Below are positions 32,844-40,170 of a stretch of DNA of 64,000 nt, piece after piece. The notes below the pieces were generated by a model, which was given only the letters and a program-made list of their open reading frames with translations, made no database searches and was not told where the DNA came from. Position numbers and translations under genes: made by a program. The DNA is from Fusobacterium necrophorum subsp. necrophorum (lineage in GTDB: Bacteria > Fusobacteriota > Fusobacteriia > Fusobacteriales > Fusobacteriaceae), in NCBI RefSeq assembly GCF_004006635.1, contig NZ_CP034842.1:2418001-2482000 (forward strand), in the 5' to 3' direction. Within the stretch, counting starts at the first letter, position 1, and every line of letters begins with the position of its first letter.

Positions 32844-33356
32844 ATGAATTTTTGGGAAGTTGTTAGAAATCGTTATTCCTGCAAAAAATTTAGTGATCGT
32901 ATTGTGGAAAAAGAAAAATTAAAACACATCTTAGAGGCGGGAAGACTGGCTCCTACTGCGAAAAACTTGCAAGAACATCATATTTATGTGCTTCAATCGG
33001 AAGAATTTTTAGCAAAAATTGACAAAGTAACTCCTTGTCGATACGGGGCTAAAACCGTACTTCTTATCACCTTTGATAAAAAGAATGTGTTTGTCTATCC
33101 CGGAGCAAAAAGAGATTCCGGGGTGGAAGATGCAAGTATTGTGGCAACTCATTGTATGTTAGCCGCCACGGCTCTGGGAGTGGACAGTTGTTGGATCAAT
33201 AATTTTGACCCGGACATACTTGCAAAAGAATTGAATCTTCCGGAACAGGAAGAGGTACTTATGCTACTTGATTTAGGCTATGCGGAAGAAGGAACAGGAG
33301 CCTTGCCAAATCATCATCTGAGAAAAGAACTGGAAGAAACCGTCACTTATTTGTAA
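32844..33356 (+). CDS. Nitroreductase-family flavoprotein
   Basis: A 170-residue FMN enzyme of the nitroreductase family. RNRYSCKKFSDR at the N-terminus supplies the FMN-phosphate Arg residues, RLAPTAKNLQEH is the second FMN motif, and LGVDSCWINNFDP and LMLLDLGYAEE complete the domain. It is short, as in the single-domain group from anaerobes. It starts 2 bases after the tannase-like gene behind AGGAGG and ends the long plus-strand operon. The substrate is unknown. Confidence 0.85.
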   Translation: MNFWEVVRNRYSCKKFSDRIVEKEKLKHILEAGRLAPTAKNLQEHHIYVLQSEEFLAKIDKVTPCRYGAKTVLLITFDKKNVFVYPGAKRDSGVEDASIVATHCMLAATALGVDSCWINNFDPDILAKELNLPEQEEVLMLLDLGYAEEGTGALPNHHLRKELEETVTYL

Positions 33357-33420
33357 AACGCCTTTCCTATAAAAACATAAGAATAGCAAGGAAAAGAATG
33401 GAAGGAAGCAAGCTCAAAAC

Positions 33421-33449
33421 TTGACTTCTTTTCTTTTCTATGATACTAT
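33421..33449 (+). promoter_or_regulatory. Promoter of the acyl-activating fusion gene
   Basis: TTGACT (33421-33426), a 17-base spacer and TACTAT (33444-33449), 33 bases before the start codon. Confidence 0.65.
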
Positions 33450-33482
33450 ACTTAAAAAACACTTGTATTTTTAGGAGGAAGA

Positions 33483-35957
33483 ATGTTCTTTTTAAAGAAT
33501 TATCAAAAAGTAGGAATTTATTATGAAGGGCAAGAAATTACCTACAAAGAAATTATCATAAAGGCGAAACAACTGGGAGAACATCATGGAATTGAAGCAC
33601 ATAGCAAATCTATTTTATTCTCGGAAAATCGACCGGAATTCTTCTATGCTTTTTTAGGAATTTGGAATCGAAACGCGACTTGTATCTGTATTGATGCTTC
33701 CTTTACAGAAGAAGAATTCTTGTACTACGTCAATGATTCCGACGCCAATAGAATTTTTACATCCAAAGCAAAGGAAGAAGTTGCAAGAAAAACTGTGGAA
33801 AAAAGCGGAAGAGACATTCAAATCATTGTCTTGGAAGAGGAAGTTTGGGAAGAAAAGGAATATTCAGAGGAAGAATTGGTCTTAATGGCACCGGAAAAAG
33901 AAACTGTCGCTCTGATGCTGTATACTTCCGGAACTACCGGAAATCCAAAAGGAGTTATGTTGACTTTTGACAACATTTTGTATAATATAGAATCTTTGGA
34001 TGAGTACAAGATGTTCTTAGAAACGGATGTCACTCTGGCACTCTTACCGATGCACCATATTTTTCCGCTATTGGGATCCGGAGTGATTCCTCTTTCTCAT
34101 GGAGCAAGTATCATTTTCTTGAAAGAACTGTCCTCTCAGGCTATGATGGAAGCCCTGCAAAAGTACCAAGTGACTATGATGATAGGAGTTCCAAAACTTT
34201 GGGAAATGTTACATAAAAAAATCATGGAACAAATCAAAGTCAATAAACTGGCCCATATATTATTCAAACTTGCTGAAAAATTACAATCAAAAGCCTTTTC
34301 AAAAGCTATTTTTGGGAAATTACATCAAAAATTGGGTGGAAAATTACGATATTTTGTTTCCGGAGGTTCCAAGTTGGACGAGCAGGTGGCAAAGGATTTC
34401 TTTACTCTGGGAATTACCATTTGTGAAGGATATGGAATGACGGAAACTGCCCCTATGATTTCTTTCAATCCTCTTTCAGAAGCAAAACCCGGAACGGCAG
34501 GAAAAATTTTAAAAAACTTGGATCTTTTGATTGCAGAGGACGGAGAAATTTTGGTCAAGGGTAGAAATGTGATGAAGGGCTATTACAAAAGAGAAGAGGC
34601 TACCAAAGAAACTATTGACGAAAATGGATATTTGCATACGGGAGATTTGGGAGAGATTCGGAATGGCTATTTATACATTACAGGAAGAAAAAAAGAAATG
34701 ATAGTTCTTTCCAATGGAAAAAATATCAATCCGATAGATATTGAATTCCAAATTCAAGGGAAAACAAATTTAATACAGGAAATTGTCGTATTGGAATGGA
34801 AAGGCGTATTAACTGCCGCTATCTACCCAAATTTCCAAGCCATTCGTGATGAAAAAATTGTAAACATTGAAGAAACTTTAAAGTGGGAAGTGATTGATGC
34901 ATACAACAAACAGACTCCTGATTATCGAAAAATATTGGATACCGTCATTGTTCCGGATGAATTTCCGAAAACGAAAATCGGAAAAATTCGACGTTTCATG
35001 ATTCCCGCTCTTCTTGAAAATATTGGAAAAAAGGAAAGCGTCAGTGAAGAACCGAGCACGGAAGAATACGCGATTATCAAAGAATACTTAAGTATTGCAA
35101 AAGGGAGAAGTGTGGTTCCTCAAGCTCATTTAGAGTTGGATTTGGGAATGGACTCTCTTGATATGATTGAATTTATCAGTTTCTTGGGAAATCGTTTCGG
35201 TATGGTAGTTCAAAATGAAACAATTTTAGAAAACTCAACTGTAGAAAGCATTTCAGCCTATGTACAAAAACATCGTGGAGAAGACAAGATAGAGGATGTG
35301 AATTGGAAAGAAATTTTGTCGAAAGAAACAAAGGTTGATTTGCCTTATTATGGAGTTTTTGCGAGAATGGGAAAACTTCTAAACTATCTGTTATTCTGGA
35401 CCTATTTTAGAATTGAGATGAAGGGAAGAGAATATTTGGATCGGAAACCGACGATATATGTCGGAAATCATCAAAGTTTTTTGGATATTTGTCTTATTAC
35501 AAGAGCCTTTCCCTTCGCCATTATGAAAAATTGCTATTTTATGGCAAAAGTAGTGCATTTTAAAAGCTTTTTGATGAAGTTTTTTGCTTCACAGGCAAAT
35601 GTGGTAACTTTAGACATCAATGATAACATTACCGAAGTTCTACAAACTATGGCAAAGGTATTACGAGAAGGAAAGAGTATTTTGATTTTTCCGGAAGGAG
35701 TCAGAACGAGAGACGGAAAGTTAAATTCTTTCAAAAAAAGCTTTGCAATTTTGGCAAAAGAATTAAATGTGGAAGTCCAACCCTTTGTCATTCAAGGAGC
35801 TTATGAACTTTTCCCGACCTCAGCACGTATGCCGAAAATGGGAAAAGTCCATTTAGAAATTCTTCCAAAATTTTCACCGGAAAACATGTCCTATGAAGAA
35901 ATTACAGAAAAAGCTAGAAAGCAAATTTCTGAAAAACTTAGTCAAAAGCGTGACTAG
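33483..35957 (+). CDS. Three-domain acyl-activating enzyme / acyl carrier / acyltransferase fusion
   Basis: An 824-residue protein with three lipid-synthesis modules. Residues 1-520 are an AMP-forming acyl-CoA/ACP synthetase with MLYTSGTTGNPKGVMLT (ATP loop), GYGMTETAPM, YLHTGDLGE and the C-terminal Lys in TKIGKIRR. Residues about 535-605 are a carrier domain; DLGMDSLDMIEF has the phosphopantetheine Ser. Residues about 640-824 are a PlsC-type acyltransferase with NHQSFLD (catalytic H-x4-D) and FPEGVRTRDG. E. coli Aas joins the same two enzymes in reverse order and without a carrier. It likely activates a fatty acid, holds it on its own carrier and transfers it to a lysophospholipid or similar acceptor. 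Its 3' end overlaps the convergent grdX-like gene. Confidence 0.85.
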   Translation: MFFLKNYQKVGIYYEGQEITYKEIIIKAKQLGEHHGIEAHSKSILFSENRPEFFYAFLGIWNRNATCICIDASFTEEEFLYYVNDSDANRIFTSKAKEEVARKTVEKSGRDIQIIVLEEEVWEEKEYSEEELVLMAPEKETVALMLYTSGTTGNPKGVMLTFDNILYNIESLDEYKMFLETDVTLALLPMHHIFPLLGSGVIPLSHGASIIFLKELSSQAMMEALQKYQVTMMIGVPKLWEMLHKKIMEQIKVNKLAHILFKLAEKLQSKAFSKAIFGKLHQKLGGKLRYFVSGGSKLDEQVAKDFFTLGITICEGYGMTETAPMISFNPLSEAKPGTAGKILKNLDLLIAEDGEILVKGRNVMKGYYKREEATKETIDENGYLHTGDLGEIRNGYLYITGRKKEMIVLSNGKNINPIDIEFQIQGKTNLIQEIVVLEWKGVLTAAIYPNFQAIRDEKIVNIEETLKWEVIDAYNKQTPDYRKILDTVIVPDEFPKTKIGKIRRFMIPALLENIGKKESVSEEPSTEEYAIIKEYLSIAKGRSVVPQAHLELDLGMDSLDMIEFISFLGNRFGMVVQNETILENSTVESISAYVQKHRGEDKIEDVNWKEILSKETKVDLPYYGVFARMGKLLNYLLFWTYFRIEMKGREYLDRKPTIYVGNHQSFLDICLITRAFPFAIMKNCYFMAKVVHFKSFLMKFFASQANVVTLDINDNITEVLQTMAKVLREGKSILIFPEGVRTRDGKLNSFKKSFAILAKELNVEVQPFVIQGAYELFPTSARMPKMGKVHLEILPKFSPENMSYEEITEKARKQISEKLSQKRD

Positions 35958-36312
35958 CTTCTTGCAACAGTTTTAAGTCAATAAAGCGAAATGCTTCCAA
36001 TTCTTCTTCTGAATAATTATCATGAGTTCTTTCCAATTGGGTAGCAATTTTCACAGCCAAGTCGATAATCCTTTTAAATTCTTGATTTTCTTTGAAATAT
36101 TCTTTCGAAACAATGACAGATTTAAAAGGATTTTTAGCATCTTCTAAATGAGAGATAATGGGGTCTGAGAGCAATTTACGTCCTTCGTAAACTTGTTCTT
36201 GGACCTTATCTAATATATGAAGAAAATCTTTGAATTCATAAAATTTCACCTGATTTGTTTCCTGATAAAGATTTGCTACTTTCCGATTGTTTGTAATGAT
36301 TATGTATTCCAT
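35938..36312 (-). CDS. GrdX-family protein
   Basis: A 124-residue protein resembling GrdX, a small protein of unknown role encoded with glycine/sarcosine reductase genes in Clostridia and Fusobacteria. The N-terminal MEYIIITNNRKV and the centre (EGRKLLSDPI, NPFKSVIVSK) match the family pattern ITNNP...GHKLLTHPL...YKSVxxSK. No grd structural gene is in this window, so here it stands alone. The ATG at 36312 has GAGGTG before it; GTG at 36321 is the alternative. It overlaps the fusion gene by 20 bases tail to tail. Confidence 0.65.
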   Translation of the reverse strand: MEYIIITNNRKVANLYQETNQVKFYEFKDFLHILDKVQEQVYEGRKLLSDPIISHLEDAKNPFKSVIVSKEYFKENQEFKRIIDLAVKIATQLERTHDNYSEEELEAFRFIDLKLLQEASHAFD

Positions 36313-36381
36313 TTTATTCACCTCGCTATTCTTTTTAGCTTAAAAAATGGAATAAGTCAAGGATTTTTAGAAAAAAATATA

Positions 36382-37294
36382 AAAACTGTAAATTGCAATA
36401 GTAAATGTCACACTAACATAAATATTTTGTAAATTCCTCTGCATGTATTTCTTTTGAACTTTTCCCATTCCATAATTTTCTAGGATATGTATTCATCCAC
36501 TCTTCTATTTCTTTTATTCTTTCTTCGCTTACTTCTCCGATATCCATTCCTTTCGGAAGATATCTTCGAATTAGCTTATTGTTATTCTCGTTGCTTCCTC
36601 GTTCCCAAGAACAATAACTATGCGCATAAAAATAGGGAATCCCTAATCTTTCTATCGCAGCCGCATTCATGAACTCACTTCCATTATCGCTGGTAATGGT
36701 TTTTATCCATCCCGGATATTCTGTTATGATATCACGAACGGCTTTTACCACATGAGTGGAAGTCTTTGCTTCTAGTTTTCGTATGATTTCTAATCTTGAT
36801 TTCCGATCTGTTAATACAAGAAGACAAGAGGAGCTTCCTTGCTTTCCAACAACGGTATCCATTTCAATATGACCAAGTTCTTCGCGCGCGTTGATACTTT
36901 CTGCTCTTTCTTCTATACTTCGTCCCCCTTTTTTTCGAATGGATTTCTCTATTTTTTTCTTTGCTTTTCTTCGTATTTTCTTTGAGCTGTTTGCGCAACA
37001 TAGGTATCATAAGTATCTAGTTCTGAAATCAATAAACCCGAAACCCATGGTTCTTCGACTGACTCCTATCCGTAGAGCAATTTCAGTTTTGGAAAGTCCC
37101 ATATTCGAATAGGCTTCTATTTGCCCCCTTTCCCATAAAGTTAAGTGTTTCCCTTTTTGTCTTTTTGTGATATAGTGTTTTTGAACTATAGTACTTTTCT
37201 CCTTTGATTGGTTGTCGTAAACAAATCATACCATAGAAAACTATTTTATGGTTCTTTTTCTTTTGCAACACTGTGACACTTTATTTTACAACTT
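36382..37294 (-). mobile_element. IS30-family element, decayed copy
   Basis: Both ends match the intact copy at 43852-45013: the right end (36382-36414) and left end (about 37270-37294). The transposase inside is broken. The copy lies on the opposite strand to the intact one, so the two left ends face each other across the toxin island. Its left end directly touches the last codons of the orphan toxin reading frame. Confidence 0.88.
36413..37226 (-). pseudogene. IS30 transposase pseudogene
   Basis: The N-terminus reads VQKHYITKRQKGKHLTLWE and continues through GLSKTEIALRIGVSRRT, closely matching the intact transposase. The start codon, however, has become ATA. After SRRT the next roughly 80 codons are missing or scrambled, with a stop in the frame, and similarity resumes at KKGGRSIEERAES through EMDTVVGK to the C-terminus (TSDNGSEF and SNENNNK, so the DDE residues persist). 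It is inactive through an internal deletion. Confidence 0.88.
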
Positions 37295-38428
37295 AAATAT
37301 CCATAGCTTTTTTATTCCAATAAGGGATATTGGTCTTAGAATCTATTAAGTAAGTTTGACCATCTACTATCTCTATTTCATCAAATTTTATGTAATCTCT
37401 ACCCCTAGTATTAGGGTTATCGTATCTTAAAGCTGGAACAACTCCCTTTTTAGTAGCCACATCAGATAAAGCACCTGAGACTCCTGACTGAAATTCTTGA
37501 GCCTCTTTTTTCCCTCTAGGACTTTCATAGATGTATTCTATTCCTTTATTTTGACTTCCATTTATATTTTTTAGATTATTTATTCCTTTTCAGTATATAT
37601 TTTTCTTTCATCATAAAATGAATTAGATAAAGTTTTAGTAGCTTTTTCTGCCTCGGCTTTGGTCTTTGTATAATTTGCTATTTGAAAAGCTTGAGTCCCC
37701 GCACTTGCAGACATACTATCAAAAATTATATACTCATTTTCCCCTAGCAATATTTTTCCAGGATTAATTGATTCTTTATCCTTTTGATTTGTATAACCAT
37801 AATATACCTCTTGGACTCCTTCTATTACATTTGAAGTTGCAAAAGCTCCCTCTGCTGCTCCATATAAGACTAATCCTCCACCTACGGCTTTTGTTATAAG
37901 AGTTGGATCAGGAATTGCTAATAAAGCTGAACCAGTTTTTATCAAAATATATGCTCTTCCTGCTCTACTAACAGAACCAATTACTTCTCCTGCTCCAAAT
38001 GCTGTTCTTACTCCATCAGGTAAATTTTTATATATATGTGTTTCTTTTAGTAATAGTCTTTCCTTTCTGTCTTTTTCAGTAATAACATCAGCACTAACTT
38101 CACTATCAGGATTCATTTTTGCGCTTGCTAAATTATTTATATTGAATTTATCAGCTGGCTTTTTCTCTATTCTTCCTTGCACTTCATTATAGGCTATTTC
38201 TCCTGCTACTGTTGCTCTTAATTCGCCCTTATCATTAGATTTTCCTTTTTTATCTTTTAAGTCTTCTCTTATCTTCCATTCTCTTGCTATTGACGGTCTA
38301 ATTTCATTTTCTTTTGCTGTTTCATTTAAGAAAATTTTACCAGTAGACTTATCATAGAAGGCTACTATTGTTTCTCCTTTAGATTTTAACTTTTCTATTC
38401 TCTCTTTTACTTTTGGAGATAAATTAGG
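37293..38428 (-). pseudogene. Orphan CdiA-type C-terminal region with nuclease-like toxin tip (frameshifted)
   Basis: A displaced 3' segment of a FhaB/CdiA-like gene. It begins without a start codon (PNLSPKVKERIEKLKSKG...) right after a stop at 38429-38431, and repeats the pretoxin segment of the main gene (ATVAGEIAYNEV here, ATVAGEIAYEEI there). It then carries a glycine-rich hydrophobic stretch (GSALLAIPDPTLITKAVGG) and ends in frame at 37580. Inserting one A near 37582 joins it to a second frame (37293 to about 37590): INNLKNINGSQNKGIEYI... RYDNPNTRGRDYIKFDE... LIDSKTNIPYW. The D-x-K in that piece, after a hydrophobic strand, recalls restriction-endonuclease-fold toxin tips. The last codon touches the IS30 end, so the toxin is probably cut short and its immunity gene is missing. 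Confidence 0.65.
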
Positions 38429-38440
38429 TTATATTTCAAA

Positions 38441-38475
38441 TTGAAGAGAATTTGACTTTTGCAAACTCTCTTCAA
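38441..38475 (-). terminator. Hairpin after the probable immunity gene
   Basis: Arms 38441-38454 and 38462-38475 pair over 14 positions with one mismatch around a 7-base loop. It lies 19 bases downstream of the immunity-like gene. The T-run after it on the minus strand is weak, so it may act as a terminator or as a module boundary. Confidence 0.5.
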
Positions 38476-38493
38476 CTTTTTACTATTTCAATT

Positions 38494-39510
38494 TTATCTC
38501 TTAAAAAACTCATTTTGTTCTAAAATTTTCGATGTTTCTAAATCAATTATTTTTATTCTTGGAAAATTATTTTTTTCTATTACTAATTCAATAATATAGT
38601 CATCAGTAATATATGTATAGCTCTCCATTCTCTCTTTAAATATTATTATATCCTCAAAAAAAGCGGACTCATTATAGCATTTTCTAGAAAATTCTGAATT
38701 CTCATTTTTAAAAAGAAAAATATTGTTATCTAATTTTTCTATTCCTTTTCTATATTCTTTCTTTAGTATTAAGTAAAAATTATCTTCTATGGAATTATAC
38801 TCTATTATTATTTTATATTTTTCATTATATAAAAAATATAATCTAGAATAACGAATAAAATCTTCAAAATATTCTCCTTCTTTAAAAGTATAAGTTTCTA
38901 TTCCCATAAATTTTATAGTTCCTTTTTTTAGAAAAGTAACTATAGAATATATATCTTCCGTTTCTTGCCTATTTATAAATTCCAATATATATTTTCTTTG
39001 ACTTCTAAGAGTAGCTTTTTTTAGTATTAATTTTTCCACGATTGGTATATATTTATTATTAGTTATTCTTCCTATTCTATTTCGTGTCCATATATCATTT
39101 TTACTTAAAAACTCTATTTGAGTATCTTTAAAAATAATATAGTGTTTTAATTCAACATCTTTAACATACCAGCCATCTTTTCTTGAATTTTTAAGTTCTT
39201 TTATAAAAGAATCAGAATTTAAATTTGTAAATTGCAATAAAAAATCTAACATGGTAGATGAATTACATGTATTTCCTAGATATCTAATACCTTCAATTTC
39301 ATTTTTTTCATACTCTTGAAAAACTTCTCCAGTTTCTTGTCTTAAAAATAGAATTTTATTTTTTTGCTCAAACCAATTAATATATACTTCTAAATATAGA
39401 AATGTTTCGTTAAAGTCTTTTCCTTTGGGAATAATAATTTCATCTGTTTCATATTTATCAAAATTATCTGGCCATTCTCCTTTTTCTTGTTTTACTAGTC
39501 TTTTAATCAC
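38494..39510 (-). CDS. Probable immunity protein (338 aa) for the adjacent toxin tip
   Basis: I do not recognise the family. The protein is soluble, very rich in Ile, Lys, Glu and Asn, with no signal peptide or membrane segment, and has an odd repeated feel: FLYLEVYINWFEQKNKI near the N-terminus, and long beta-strand-like segments such as YKIIIEYNSIEDNFYLIL. Its GTG start has GGAGGAG just upstream, and that ribosome site overlaps the toxin stop codon (12 bases between coding regions). Position directly after a CdiA-type toxin tip is the classical place of the cognate immunity gene; that is the whole basis for the call. It is large for an immunity protein and could be a two-domain one. Base composition is distinctly more AT-rich than the core genes. 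Confidence 0.55.
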   Translation of the reverse strand: MIKRLVKQEKGEWPDNFDKYETDEIIIPKGKDFNETFLYLEVYINWFEQKNKILFLRQETGEVFQEYEKNEIEGIRYLGNTCNSSTMLDFLLQFTNLNSDSFIKELKNSRKDGWYVKDVELKHYIIFKDTQIEFLSKNDIWTRNRIGRITNNKYIPIVEKLILKKATLRSQRKYILEFINRQETEDIYSIVTFLKKGTIKFMGIETYTFKEGEYFEDFIRYSRLYFLYNEKYKIIIEYNSIEDNFYLILKKEYRKGIEKLDNNIFLFKNENSEFSRKCYNESAFFEDIIIFKERMESYTYITDDYIIELVIEKNNFPRIKIIDLETSKILEQNEFFKR

Positions 39511-39522
39511 TTTATTCTCCTC

Positions 39523-39966
39523 CTATTTTCCTATATATCTTATCTTACTTGGATTCTTTAACATAGGATCTTTCAAATCAATAGTTGGATTATTATTACT
39601 CAAATAACTTGATCCTCTTCTAACAGTTATATTAATTTCTCTTCCATCTGCTGTTAAGATTTTTCCGGTAAACCCTTTATCTATTGCTTTTACATCTTTA
39701 GGATTTAAGCTATAGAAATCTTCCAATGCTTTATTATAATCTCCTAAAACTTCATATCCTTTTTGACTTCCAGTAAATTTAGCATTGAACCTTTCTGTTA
39801 TGCTTTTTGGTTTCAAGTCTTTTAATTGAGGCATTTCTTGAATTTTTAATTTAGAATTTATTGTATTAACCGCTTTATTACCTAATGCTCCTCCAACTCC
39901 AAATCCAACTTCGTTACTCAATTTTTCATCTGGTGTTTTTGCATTAGAATAAAACTTTTTTGCCAT
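39523..39966 (-). CDS. CdiA-type toxin tip fragment, possible BECR-fold RNase
   Basis: A 147-codon fragment. Residues 1-60 (MAKKFYSNAKTPDEKLSN... GGALGNKAVNT) look like the linker that precedes the variable tip. The last 85 residues are the tip, with GFTGKILTADGREINITV, RRGSSYLSNNNPTIDL and the terminal SKIRYIGK. A closing segment of GREI-VR-GSS-PTI-KIRY type recalls small ribonuclease toxins of the barnase/EndoU/colicin-E5/RelE (BECR) group; this is a visual resemblance, not proven. The codon immediately before ATG is TAA in the same frame as the upstream pretoxin sequence, so this piece is separated from its carrier by a stop and has no ribosome site of its own. It probably is not delivered as it stands. 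Confidence 0.55.
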   Translation of the reverse strand: MAKKFYSNAKTPDEKLSNEVGFGVGGALGNKAVNTINSKLKIQEMPQLKDLKPKSITERFNAKFTGSQKGYEVLGDYNKALEDFYSLNPKDVKAIDKGFTGKILTADGREINITVRRGSSYLSNNNPTIDLKDPMLKNPSKIRYIGK

Positions 39967-40170
39967 TTATAATACTTCTGTATTATTTTTATTTGCTTTA
40001 TCATTTACTACAAATAAATTTTTTGTTGTTCGATAAAATTCAGGTGTTGCATTCTGTAGATATGTTTGTTCAGCTGAAGTTATTTCTATTTTTGCTTCTT
40101 CTTTATTATTTAATGTAGAAGCTGCTATTCCGCCTATGACCGCAATTGTAGTCGGAACAGGTGCTACATT
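39967..40170 (-). pseudogene. CdiA pretoxin segment between a frameshift and a stop
   Basis: A reading frame shifted relative to the large fragment upstream: SSNVAPVPTTIAVIGG... ITSAEQTYLQNATPEF... NKANKNNTEVL, written here in pieces, ends at TAA 39967-39969. The upstream frame ends ITAVITAAAM with TAG at 40164. One missing base in the repeated GCAGCAGCA just before would join ITAAA to NVAPVP. It contains the region where CdiA proteins carry their toxin-boundary motif. Confidence 0.6.
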
